Below, piece after piece: positions 49,272 to 58,090 of a stretch of DNA of 64,000 nucleotides (its first letter is position 1; each line of letters opens with the position of its first letter). Both the position numbers and the translations under genes were made by a program. The notes under the pieces are model-generated. The model was not told the origin of the DNA. It saw nothing but the letters and a program-made list of their open reading frames with translations, and searched no databases. This DNA is from Formosa sp. Hel1_33_131 (GTDB lineage Bacteria > Bacteroidota > Bacteroidia > Flavobacteriales > Flavobacteriaceae): positions 84,815-148,814 of the forward strand of contig CATEFX010000021.1 in assembly GCA_949499105.1 (NCBI GenBank). Reading direction: 5' to 3'.

Positions 49272-49368
49272 AAAAATGGAACGAAGTAAAAACATTTCGC
49301 GGTGTCATGAACTTCGTCCCTTATAACGTATTAATTAAACTAATGTATAAATAACACAAAGCAAATTT

Positions 49369-52300
49369 ATGGAAATTAAATTACTTAATGCCTGTTCTCT
49401 GTATAGAAAACGGCTACAGAAAATTATTATGAATGTATTTATCTTTTTAATGTGTACAACCGCTTTTTGTCTTTCATCAGACAATACGTTTTCTCAAGAG
49501 AAGGTAATGATAAAAAAAGATCAATTAGTCACTGTTGATCAGGTGTTTAAAATTATTAAAAAACAAACAGATTTTAACTTTGTTTACCCTAGACGTATTT
49601 TTAAGGATAAACATAAAGTACAGCTTAAAAAAGGAGAGATTACAGTTTTGAAACTATTAGAGCAAAGCTTAGTTAGTAATAATCTCAATTTCGAGCTAAC
49701 AGCAAATAATACTATTTTAATTATAGAAAAACCTGTTGTTAATGACGTTAAATTACAGTATCAAGTTACAGGTACTTTAAAAGATGAAGCTGGTCAGCCC
49801 TTGCCAGGAGCAAATATCTTAGAGAAAGGAACAACCAATGGAGTTCAAACAGATTTTGATGGTAATTTTTCCATTTCTGTTAAAGACGAAAATGCAACGC
49901 TAGTGATTTCTTACTTAGGATTTTTTACAGATGAAGTCCTTTTAAATGGACAAACTACCATTAGTATAGTATTAAAAGAGGATACTGCAAAGTTAGACGA
50001 AGTTGTGATTGTAGGGTTTGGAACTCAGAAAAAAATTAATCTTACCGGAGCTGTTTCAACTATTAATAGTAAGGAACTAGCCAACAGACCCATAACCAGT
50101 GCAAGTCAAGCACTTCAGGGAGTTCAGGGCGTGTATGTAAATCAAGTGGGAGGACAACCAGGAAGCGATGGAGCAACAATTCGAATACGAGGTCTTGGGA
50201 CACTGGGTGATAACGACCCTTTGGTTTTAGTAAATGGAATAGAGTTTTCTATAGATGATTTAAATCCGGATGATATTGAAAGTATTACTGTATTAAAGGA
50301 TGCGGCATCCGCTGCAATTTATGGGTCTCGTGCGGCTAATGGTGTTGTTTTAGTTACATTAAAGAAAGGTTCTCAAAAATCAGAAATCACGTATAGTGGA
50401 TCAGTTGGTGTGCAGCAAGTCATCTCATTACCAAAAGTTATCAAGGATCCAATCCAGTGGATGAAATTATATTCTCAAGCACAGTTAAATTTTGGAACAG
50501 ACGAGAGTGCATTGGTGTTTCCACAATCTTTAATAGATGAATATAGTGCAGGTATGTTGACAGATCCTTTCACCTACCCTAACAACGATTGGATGAAAAT
50601 AATGTTTGATCAGGCTATTATTCAGCAACATAGCCTAAGATTTTCCGGTGGTAATGAAAAGACAACCTATGGACTTTCGCTTTCTATGTTAGCTCAAGAT
50701 GGTGTGCTGAGAGGGACAAAATCAAAAAGATATAATGCCAGCTTAAATCTTAACTCAAAGCTGAATAATAAAATTACTATTGGGGGCACTTTCAATGTTT
50801 CCCGTAAAAAAAGAGTAGAACCAGTTGTGGGTGTTCCAGAGACTATACAAATGATTTATAAGGCGCAACCCTATCATCCTACCTACCTTGAAGATGGAAA
50901 TTATGGAATGAATTTTTTCGATATCCCGGGTCATCGCAGATTCCGTAATCCTTTAGCTCTTACTGATGAGGGAAATAATGATCATAGAAATTTAAAATTG
51001 TTCCTAAATTCTTTTGCAGAAATTAAACTTCCCTTTGGTCTAGTTTATAAACTAAATATTGGTGTCACTAGTGAGGCTGAGCAACAAAAACGGTTCATCC
51101 CACAAATAGTTTTATATGATGCTAAAACGAAAGAACCAACTACAATTCAAGCAGGAGGATCTCCGAATATCACTTTTGCAGGAGGACAAAGAGGGGTATT
51201 TCAAAGAGATGAAGAACAGCTTAATACGACCATTTTTAATACGTTGAAATGGAATAAATCTTTTAATGAAGAAACAGAGTTTTCGATTCTGCTTGGAAAT
51301 AGCTACGAAAATTTCAAATATAATTTCTTTTCTGCAGCCAACGAGGGTTACCTCAATAATGATCTTTTTGAACTCAATGCGGGGAGTATCAATCCTTCTG
51401 TGAAAGGTAGAAGTGAGGAAAATAGTATCATATCATACTTTGGTCGTGCCAACTATGTATTGAATAATAAGTATTTGTTTGAGGCAAATTTCCGTTATGA
51501 TGGTTCGTCACGTTTTGCAAAGGGTAACAAGTGGGGCTTTTTCCCATCAATTTCTGCAGGATGGCGTTTAGACCAAGAAAACTTATTAAAGGATATAGAT
51601 TGGTTAGGACAATTGAAAATTAGGTCATCATGGGGTCAACTAGGTAATGAGAGAATCGGTTTATTCCGTTACTTAGATTTGATATCTTCAGGAAAAAATT
51701 ATTTTTTTGGAAACAATTTAAATGCAGGGACGGCAGTTACAGTAGATAATGATACTTCAATATCATGGGAGACAACAACAATTACTAATTTAGGAGTAGA
51801 TGCTAGTTTTTTTGGCGGCAAACTCTCTACTAGCATGGAATACTTTGTAAAAACAACCAAAGATGTATTGAGACCAATTTCTATTCCTACTCAAGTCGGA
51901 GCACTAGATGGGCCAATCACTAACATAGGAACAATAGAAAATAAAGGAATTGAACTTGCGTTGGGATATCGTAATTCAATCGGAGATTTCAGGTATGATA
52001 TATCTGGTGATTTTACAAGTATAACAAATAAAGTAATAGATCTTAAGAGTGAGGTAATTATAGAGAATTATACATCTGATGGAAGAGGCCCATTGATGAT
52101 AACACAAGAGGGGAGTCCAATAAACCAATTCTTACTGTATCAGTCCGATGGATTATTCCAATCACAAGCTGAGATTGATGCACACCCCTATCAAGGACCC
52201 GATACAAAACCGGGATATATTCGTTACAAAGATTTGGATAACAATGGAGTAATAGATTTAAATGATAGAAAAGCGACGGGCAGTACTACACCAAAATACA

Positions 52301-52776
52301 CCTATTCTTTTAATATTAACTTAGCATATAAAAACTTTTCATTAAGTACTTTTTGGCAGGGTGTTGGAGATGTTCAAACCTATAATAACCATGTTACGGG
52401 TGTTCCATTTTGGTTTGGTACCGCTTTAACATCAGAATGGGCAACCGATTCTTGGACTCCTCAAAATACAGGTGCAAGATTACCAATACTTACAAGGTAT
52501 CAAGATGCAGTAACCACTTTATACAGGGGTAGTGATCTTTTTCTCGAAGACGCTTCATATCTTCGATTAAAAAACATACAGTTAACGTATGATTTGAATT
52601 CAGCTTTGTTAAATCAAATAGGAATTAGTAAACTGTCCGTTTTTTGTAACGCTCAAAACCTACTTACATTTACTTCTTTAAAACATTTTGATCCAGAAAC
52701 AGATTTACTAAGTGGGGATTTTTTCGATTACCCATCTACAAAAATTTATAGCTTAGGCTTTAACGTATCATTTTAA
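49369..52776 (+). CDS. SusC-like TonB-dependent transporter with STN signalling domain
   Basis: The 1135-residue outer-membrane protein has a signal peptide (IFLMCTTAFCLSS) and an STN domain (about 40-120, LVTVDQVFKIIKKQTDFNFVYP) for contact with the FecR anti-sigma factor. A CarboxypepD_reg-like domain (about 132-205, VTGTLKDEAGQPLPGANI) follows, then a plug (VIVGFGTQKKINLTGAVST ... IRIRGLGTLGDNDPLVLVNG) and a large barrel ending in YSLGFNVSF. It imports glycan fragments with its SusD partner, encoded 11 bases downstream. STN plus ECF/FecR is the trans-envelope circuit often found in host-glycan or mannan loci. Confidence 0.95.
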   Translation: MEIKLLNACSLYRKRLQKIIMNVFIFLMCTTAFCLSSDNTFSQEKVMIKKDQLVTVDQVFKIIKKQTDFNFVYPRRIFKDKHKVQLKKGEITVLKLLEQSLVSNNLNFELTANNTILIIEKPVVNDVKLQYQVTGTLKDEAGQPLPGANILEKGTTNGVQTDFDGNFSISVKDENATLVISYLGFFTDEVLLNGQTTISIVLKEDTAKLDEVVIVGFGTQKKINLTGAVSTINSKELANRPITSASQALQGVQGVYVNQVGGQPGSDGATIRIRGLGTLGDNDPLVLVNGIEFSIDDLNPDDIESITVLKDAASAAIYGSRAANGVVLVTLKKGSQKSEITYSGSVGVQQVISLPKVIKDPIQWMKLYSQAQLNFGTDESALVFPQSLIDEYSAGMLTDPFTYPNNDWMKIMFDQAIIQQHSLRFSGGNEKTTYGLSLSMLAQDGVLRGTKSKRYNASLNLNSKLNNKITIGGTFNVSRKKRVEPVVGVPETIQMIYKAQPYHPTYLEDGNYGMNFFDIPGHRRFRNPLALTDEGNNDHRNLKLFLNSFAEIKLPFGLVYKLNIGVTSEAEQQKRFIPQIVLYDAKTKEPTTIQAGGSPNITFAGGQRGVFQRDEEQLNTTIFNTLKWNKSFNEETEFSILLGNSYENFKYNFFSAANEGYLNNDLFELNAGSINPSVKGRSEENSIISYFGRANYVLNNKYLFEANFRYDGSSRFAKGNKWGFFPSISAGWRLDQENLLKDIDWLGQLKIRSSWGQLGNERIGLFRYLDLISSGKNYFFGNNLNAGTAVTVDNDTSISWETTTITNLGVDASFFGGKLSTSMEYFVKTTKDVLRPISIPTQVGALDGPITNIGTIENKGIELALGYRNSIGDFRYDISGDFTSITNKVIDLKSEVIIENYTSDGRGPLMITQEGSPINQFLLYQSDGLFQSQAEIDAHPYQGPDTKPGYIRYKDLDNNGVIDLNDRKATGSTTPKYTYSFNINLAYKNFSLSTFWQGVGDVQTYNNHVTGVPFWFGTALTSEWATDSWTPQNTGARLPILTRYQDAVTTLYRGSDLFLEDASYLRLKNIQLTYDLNSALLNQIGISKLSVFCNAQNLLTFTSLKHFDPETDLLSGDFFDYPSTKIYSLGFNVSF

Positions 52777-52787
52777 ATTAAAAAATC

Positions 52788-54296
52788 ATGAAAAAAATTC
52801 AATATATATTTATTTTACTTTGTGGATGTTTATTATCCCTAAGTTGTTCGGATGATTTAATAGCAAAATTACCTTTAGATCAGAATAATGTTGAGTCCTT
52901 TTGGACCTCAGAAACCAATGTATCATCAGCTATTACGGGGTGTTATCAGCAATTGATAGAGCCTTATAAATCCCCTTGGACATGGAAGCTTGAAGACATA
53001 ACCCCTAATGCATATGAAATAGACGGCAGGGATAGTTCCAGAGAAATATCCCTTGGATTAAACAGTCCTACGAATCAAGTTCCTAAACAGCGTTATAAAA
53101 TTTGTTATCGAGGTATAGGAAGAGCAAACACAGTTTTGAATAATATAGATTTGGTTCCTATGGACGAAAGTTTGAAAAACCGCTATAAAGCTGAAGCCCG
53201 ATTTTTGAGAGCTTTCTTTTATCATAATCTAATAGAATTTTTTGGAGGTGTGCCGTTAATATTAGATGCCCCAGATAATAATACACAAGGACAATTACCT
53301 AGAAATACAAAGGCAGAAGTTTTAGATGTAATTTATACAGATTTGGATGCTGCTATTGCTGGTTTACCAATTTCTTATGCTGCTGCAGACAAAGGAAGAA
53401 TAACAAAAGGGACAGCACTTGCTTTTAAGGCTAGAACAGCTCTTTATAACATGGATTGGACTGAAGCTCTGTCTGCAGCTCAGGCAGTAGTTGATTTAAA
53501 TGTGTATGCTCTTTTTCCAGATTACCGAAGACTGTTTCTAGTAGAAAATGAAAGAAATGACGAAGTTATATTTGATATTGGATTCACAATGCCAGAAGTT
53601 TCTAATAATTATCACGAAATGTATATTGAAGGGAATGTACTGAAAGATTTACCGGATTCTTATTTAATGACAGATGGAAAACCGGCAGAGATTTCAAGTT
53701 TATATAACCCCTTGAATCCTTATGCAAACAGAGACCCACGTTTAAACCAAACTTTAATAACTTTGGGGTCAATGTATAATGGTAATTTGGTTACCGGGAA
53801 TGAATTGTTTATGGATCTTACTGGTTTTTCTTTCAAAAAATATACTTATTTATTAGATGATGCTGGTGGGGTTGCTCCTCTTCCTGGTCAATCTGAAATA
53901 AACCCAATAGTAATTCGTTATGCGGAAGTTTTACTAACTATTGCTGAAGCTGAAAATGAGCTTAACGGACCTACGGTTAGAGCTTATGATGCCATCAACC
54001 AGGTAAGAAATAGACCCTCGGTGAACATGCCTGATGTTACCCCTGGGTTAAGTCAAGAGGATTTTCGAGACGCTCTTCGTCTGGAAAGAAGGATTGAGTT
54101 TGCAGGTGAAGGATTGTATTTTAATGACATTATTCGATGGCGAACAGCAGAAACTGTAATGAATGCTGATGGCCTTGACAGTGAGGGACAATTAATTGAA
54201 ACCCGTAGGTTCAATCCCCAAAGAGATTATTTATGGCCAATTCCGCAGGCAGATATTTTATTGAACACTAATTTAGAACAAAACCCTGGGTATTAA
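52788..54296 (+). CDS. SusD-like glycan-binding lipoprotein
   Basis: The 502-residue protein has a lipoprotein signal (LLCGCLLSLSC) and the helical TPR-like SusD fold: a N-terminal segment LDQNNVESFWTSETNVSSAITGCYQQL, a central RAFFYHNLIEFFGGVPLIL motif, and the C-terminal RLERRIEFAGEGLYFNDIIRWRTAE ... NPQRDYLWPIPQADI. It caps the SusC barrel at the cell surface and binds glycan. The stop is followed by a hairpin terminator, so the sulfatase gene has its own transcript. Confidence 0.94.
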   Translation: MKKIQYIFILLCGCLLSLSCSDDLIAKLPLDQNNVESFWTSETNVSSAITGCYQQLIEPYKSPWTWKLEDITPNAYEIDGRDSSREISLGLNSPTNQVPKQRYKICYRGIGRANTVLNNIDLVPMDESLKNRYKAEARFLRAFFYHNLIEFFGGVPLILDAPDNNTQGQLPRNTKAEVLDVIYTDLDAAIAGLPISYAAADKGRITKGTALAFKARTALYNMDWTEALSAAQAVVDLNVYALFPDYRRLFLVENERNDEVIFDIGFTMPEVSNNYHEMYIEGNVLKDLPDSYLMTDGKPAEISSLYNPLNPYANRDPRLNQTLITLGSMYNGNLVTGNELFMDLTGFSFKKYTYLLDDAGGVAPLPGQSEINPIVIRYAEVLLTIAEAENELNGPTVRAYDAINQVRNRPSVNMPDVTPGLSQEDFRDALRLERRIEFAGEGLYFNDIIRWRTAETVMNADGLDSEGQLIETRRFNPQRDYLWPIPQADILLNTNLEQNPGY

Positions 54297-54330
54297 ATAT
54301 TTTTTTTTCAGTTAGTTAGATTGAATTATG

Positions 54331-54366
54331 CTCCAAGACCTATTTGTCTTGGGGTTTAATTTTTTT
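54331..54366 (+). terminator. Intrinsic terminator after susD
   Basis: CCAAGAC / GTCTTGG with loop CTATTT, extended by a G-T and a C-G pair, is followed by a T-rich tract. It lies in the 111-base gap before the sulfatase gene. Confidence 0.65.
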
Positions 54367-54407
54367 GATTCATTTTTTAACATTTATACCCTTAAAATTA
54401 ATACAAA

Positions 54408-55808
54408 ATGAAAAGTATTAAAAAACCACAAACTGTTAATTTAAATGTTGTCTTTCTGTTTTTCTGTTACTTATGCACCTTTACGCAAGCCCAGCAAAAA
54501 GACAGGCCCAATGTGATCATAATTTTGACCGATGATCAAGGTTCCATAGACACCAATACTTATGGTTCTACCGATTTGTATACCCCAAATATGGACAGAT
54601 TGGCTAAAGAAGGCACAAGGTTTACCCAATTTTATGCTGCAGCGCCAGTCTGCTCTCCGTCCCGTGCGGCTTTGCTCTCGGGAAAGACCAATTTAAGAGC
54701 AGGCCTTGAGGGCAACGTACCTGTTCCTGAATATGCGGACATAGATAAAAAATATGGTATGCCCACCGATCAGGTAACCATGGCAGAAATGCTCAAAGAC
54801 AATGGGTATTATACGGCTTTGATAGGTAAATGGCATTTGGGTCATCGAAAAGAAAATTTACCCAATGCACAAGGATTTGATTATTTTTTTGGTCACCAAC
54901 GTGGCTGTATCGATAACTATTCCCATACTTTTTACTGGGATGGACCTAATAAGCATGATCTATATAGAAATAATGAAGAGGTATATTATCCAGGAGAGCA
55001 TTTTTCTGATCTGATGGTCGAAGAAGTGAAACAGATTATTAATAATAAAAAGGAAGATCCCTTCTTTATTTATTGGGCTTTCAATGCACCACATTATCCC
55101 TACCAAGGTACACCAAAATGGATGGATTATTACAAAGACCTTCCCACACCCAGAAAAGAATATGCCGCTTTTATATCCAATACCGATGAAAAAATAGGAT
55201 CTGTACTTGACTATATCGATCAATTGGGTCTTGCAGATGATACGATCGTTATTTTCCAATCCGACCATGGTCATTCCCTTGAAGAGCGTGCCTTTTGGGG
55301 TGGGGGCAATGCAGGACTTTATCGAGGAAGCAAATTTAGTATGTTTGAAGGAGGCATTCGTGTGCCAGCCATCATTCGTTTTCCCGGCGTAGTGCCTGCT
55401 GACCAAGTACGAGATCAGGCTTGTATAGAAATGGACTGGTTTAGCACCATTGCAGCGTTAACTGGGTCAAAGGTGACGGAAAAAGTCGACGGCAAAAGTT
55501 TGATGCCAGTAATTTTGGATGACAAGGCCTTATCCCAGCATGGCGTATTTTATTGGCAAGTTGGCGAATATAATGATCAAAACTCCCAATGGGCAGTGCG
55601 AAGCGGTCCCTGGAAGTTGATTGGAAATGCTAATGAACCTTCTTCTAATGGAAAAAAAAATAATATTGAAAAATTATTTCTTGTCAATCTGGATCAGGAT
55701 ATTGAAGAACAGAATAATCTTGCAGCATCCAACTCCCAAAAATTATATGAGCTTCTTGAGTTGCACAGGTCATGGTTAAAGTCAGTTCGATTGGAAATGA
55801 ACGAATAA
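54408..55808 (+). CDS. Exported S1-family sulfatase
   Basis: The 466-residue enzyme has a signal peptide (VFLFFCYLCTFTQAQ) and an arylsulfatase-type fold. The formylglycine site is Cys82 in CSPSRAALLSG, with the metal-binding opening NVIIILTDDQG and the later GKWHLGHRKENLPNAQGF and DHGHSLEERAFWGGGN segments. It removes sulfate esters from glycans in the periplasm; the sulfated sugar is not known. It needs an activating formylglycine enzyme not seen here. The sequence looks richer in GC than susC/susD, hinting at a different origin. It is the last gene of the repeat-bracketed segment. Confidence 0.92.
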   Translation: MKSIKKPQTVNLNVVFLFFCYLCTFTQAQQKDRPNVIIILTDDQGSIDTNTYGSTDLYTPNMDRLAKEGTRFTQFYAAAPVCSPSRAALLSGKTNLRAGLEGNVPVPEYADIDKKYGMPTDQVTMAEMLKDNGYYTALIGKWHLGHRKENLPNAQGFDYFFGHQRGCIDNYSHTFYWDGPNKHDLYRNNEEVYYPGEHFSDLMVEEVKQIINNKKEDPFFIYWAFNAPHYPYQGTPKWMDYYKDLPTPRKEYAAFISNTDEKIGSVLDYIDQLGLADDTIVIFQSDHGHSLEERAFWGGGNAGLYRGSKFSMFEGGIRVPAIIRFPGVVPADQVRDQACIEMDWFSTIAALTGSKVTEKVDGKSLMPVILDDKALSQHGVFYWQVGEYNDQNSQWAVRSGPWKLIGNANEPSSNGKKNNIEKLFLVNLDQDIEEQNNLAASNSQKLYELLELHRSWLKSVRLEMNE

Positions 55809-55997
55809 CCACTATTGGCAGCCTTTCTATTAGTTGTTCCTTTATAATGCCAAAGAACATCAAATGATATTTTCAAAGTTTTTTATGACTTTAGTCCACA
55901 GTTAGTTGTGCATGTATAAAGACAATAAAGTAAATAGCTTAATACACAAAAGTGGTTAGGTCACCCACCCACATCAAGAGCATAAGAGACTGCCTTC

Positions 55998-56034
55998 AAA
56001 GACTGTTAATCTAACGATTAACAGTCTTTTTTTT
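55998..56034 (+). terminator. Strong intrinsic terminator after the sulfatase
   Basis: AAAGACTGTTAATC / GATTAACAGTCTTT is a perfect 14-bp stem with loop TAAC and a run of 8 T. Confidence 0.9.
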
Positions 56035-56056
56035 GGTAAGTTTTTGGTAAGTTTTT
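56035..56056 (+). repeat. Tandem GGTAAGTTTTT repeat
   Basis: Two exact 11-base copies follow the terminator directly and are continued by GGTTGTTTTC. They might be arm-type sites of a recombinase, but no enzyme is present to support this. Confidence 0.5.
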
Positions 56057-56176
56057 GGTTGTTTTCATAAACTTTTGCAACGACTTGAAAAAGATCATAT
56101 TTCACTAAGGCTTTACTAATTTTGTTTGTAGTGGTAGAACACATAGATTATGAAGGGGAGTAGAAGTGGGTAAAGT

Positions 56177-56345
56177 TTCTAATGCGATCACAAATATAAT
56201 TCTGATTTATTTTTAACTTCATGTATTTTTAACTGATAGGCAGGGTTTTCTGTTTCTTTTAAGTCCGTTTACAGTCAGTTTATTTTATCTTTTTGTTTCA
56301 TTATTATTTCACCTAGTCAAAAAAATAGTTGACCTCTTTACAGCT
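56177..56345 (+). repeat. Attachment-site-like core copy 3 plus the second 170-base direct repeat
   Basis: TTCTAATGCGATCACAAATA (56177-56196) matches copy 2 in 18 of 20 positions, and the next 149 bases align with 47139-47288 at roughly three quarters identity by eye. It lies just before the 3' end of cutC and has no gene to serve on the plus strand. Confidence 0.65.
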
Positions 56346-56392
56346 ATGAAATACCACTGATGTGACGCTTACTAATAACAAAAAATTTAGTT

Positions 56393-57115
56393 TCATCTTA
56401 TTCGCTTAATTAATGATTTTATGGTCTCAAGATCTGAGACTACTGAAATGGTATCACCAATTGATTTTAGACTGTTCATGCCAACTTTTTTAGTCATTAA
56501 AAGCTCTCTTACTGAAGTTGCTGAAGCGTGAATTTCGGTAAACATATTGGCTTTAAATTTTAATATATTCTCAGTCGTCACACCACCACCAGGCATGATA
56601 ATTAAGCGGTTTTCAGAATAACTTTTAAACTTAATAAGAGAATCGAGACCTTCAAAAGCAGAAGCTGCTTGACCAGATGTGAGCACTCTATTGACCCCTA
56701 AAGAAATTAGAGAGTCAAGTGCTTTAATTGGGTCTGGGGTCCAATCAAATGCACGATGAAAGGTAAAAGGTAAAGAACCACAAGCAACGATAAGCTGTTT
56801 AACCGCTGAGATATTGATCGTTTGGTCCTGATTTAATACTCCAGAAACAAAACCGTGACACCCCATGGATTTATATCTTTTAATATCCGCCTGCATAACA
56901 GTTAACTCTGAATTTGTATAACAAAAATGACCACTTCTTGGCCGAATTAATACAAAAACGGGAATAGTTACATGGGCAAGGACTTGTTCTACCATTCCAA
57001 ATGAAGGCGTAATTCCGCCTACTCCAAGCTCAACACAGAGTTCAATTCTTTGAGCGCCTGCTTGTTGAGCATTTAGTGCAGATTTAAATGAATTAGCACA
57101 AATTTCTAAAAGCAT
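56393..57115 (-). CDS. cutC: CutC family protein
   Basis: The 240-residue TIM-barrel protein matches the CutC family (PF03932): LLEICANSFKSALNAQQAGAQRIELCVELGVGGITPS, then VFVLIRPRSGHFCYTNSE, LPFTFHRAFDWTPDP and NRVLTSGQAASAFEG ... IIMPGGGVTTEN. The family was named for copper homeostasis, but this role is doubtful and a carbohydrate-related enzyme has been suggested from its frequent location beside glycan genes, as here. It is transcribed on the minus strand, away from the two-component genes, and has an inverted repeat upstream. Confidence 0.88.
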   Translation of the reverse strand: MLLEICANSFKSALNAQQAGAQRIELCVELGVGGITPSFGMVEQVLAHVTIPVFVLIRPRSGHFCYTNSELTVMQADIKRYKSMGCHGFVSGVLNQDQTINISAVKQLIVACGSLPFTFHRAFDWTPDPIKALDSLISLGVNRVLTSGQAASAFEGLDSLIKFKSYSENRLIIMPGGGVTTENILKFKANMFTEIHASATSVRELLMTKKVGMNSLKSIGDTISVVSDLETIKSLIKRIR

Positions 57116-57180
57116 TATACAATTTTTTATTTTTTCACCTATGTGATTCCTCTAGTTCAAGTTATATTAACTAGTCATTA

Positions 57181-57207
57181 ATTGTAACGAATAAAACGTG
57201 TTACAAT
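57181..57207. promoter_or_regulatory. Inverted repeat upstream of cutC, possible operator
   Basis: ATTGTAAC (57181-57188) and GTTACAAT (57200-57207) are perfect 8-base complements, 11 bases apart and about 70 bases upstream of the cutC start. Spacing and position fit a dimeric regulator site. Confidence 0.4.
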
Positions 57208-57244
57208 ATGTTCAAATATTTTAATTTTTGATGCAATTCAAACA

Positions 57245-57345
57245 TGCAAAATAAAGGCTATGCGACGAATAAAATTAGACAGATAACTAATGCATCGAGT
57301 TGAACGTTAAAAAACTTAAATATGCAACCAAACGAATACTTAAAA
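57245..57345 (+). pseudogene. Inverted copy of the histidine kinase leader and first codons
   Basis: This 101-base stretch aligns without gaps to the reverse complement of 59116-59216, with 15 mismatches by hand count. Blocks of 21 bases (AAAATTAGACAGATAACTAAT and TTGAACGTTAAAAAACTTAAA) are identical. It includes ATGCAACCAAA, the start of the kinase gene (MQPN...), but here the frame stops after 17 codons (57322-57375). It is a relic of a kinase 5' end pointing the other way. Confidence 0.75.
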
Positions 57346-57385
57346 TACTTCTTGGATGTTTTAACATATATATAAGTTGTGTAGA

Positions 57386-58090
57386 TTACCCAAAAATCTT
57401 TTTCTTGGCATTTTCAACATATGATCTGCCAATGACATATCTAATCCCTTCAATTTCGACACTATTTCCTTCTACAGTATCAATTTTATCAATGGCGATT
57501 GTGAAGGATCTATGAATTCTAATAAAATTACTTTCAGGAAGCAAACTCGTAAAGTTACTCAAAGTACTGTGGATAATATACTTATTAGTTTGGGTTGTAA
57601 TTTTTAGATAATCTCTTAAAGATTCGATCACTAAGATCTCATCTAAGTAGATTTTCTTCATTTTCTTTTTATCAACTTTAATAAAAGTAAAGGGCCTTTT
57701 AATTGATTCAGGGGATTCTATTGACTTATTACTACCTGATAATTTTAAGGCTCTATTAATAGCTTTCATAAATCTAGGAAATGGTATCGGTTTAACTAGA
57801 TAATCCAGAACTTCTAATTCATAAGTTTTTATGGCATATTCATCATAGGCGGTTGTAACAATGATTAAGGGCTTGGTTTCTAAATTTCTTATAAAATCCA
57901 ATCCATTCAAAAGAGGCATATTAATATCTAAAAAAATGAGATCTACGGAATGCTCTTTTAAATATGTCAAAGCATCAATAGCATTGTTAAAAGTGTTAAT
58001 AATCGTGATGTTATCAATTTTTTCTATGTAGCTTTTGATGACATTTATTGCTAAAGGTTCGTCATCAATAATTAAACAATTAATACTCAT
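57386..58090 (-). CDS. LytTR-family response regulator
   Basis: The 234-residue protein has a receiver domain (about 1-120; acidic pocket LIIDDEP, phospho-acceptor Asp55 in DLIFLDINMP, Lys in DYLVKPIPF) and a C-terminal LytTR DNA-binding domain (about 135-234; FIKVDKKKMKKIYLDEILVIES ... FIRIHRSFTIAI). It overlaps the kinase gene by four bases (ATGA), so the two are translated together. It probably controls neighbouring genes such as GH92; targets are not proven. Confidence 0.93.
   Translation of the reverse strand: MSINCLIIDDEPLAINVIKSYIEKIDNITIINTFNNAIDALTYLKEHSVDLIFLDINMPLLNGLDFIRNLETKPLIIVTTAYDEYAIKTYELEVLDYLVKPIPFPRFMKAINRALKLSGSNKSIESPESIKRPFTFIKVDKKKMKKIYLDEILVIESLRDYLKITTQTNKYIIHSTLSNFTSLLPESNFIRIHRSFTIAIDKIDTVEGNSVEIEGIRYVIGRSYVENAKKKIFG

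Larger units (their letters stand above)
55809..56392. other. 584-base gap with terminator, tandem repeat and attachment-like site
   Basis: No gene is seen. In order it holds the terminator at 55998, two tandem copies of GGTAAGTTTTT (56035-56056), an AT-rich stretch, and the second 170-base repeat starting at 56177. Such composition is common at the ends of integrated elements. Confidence 0.55.
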
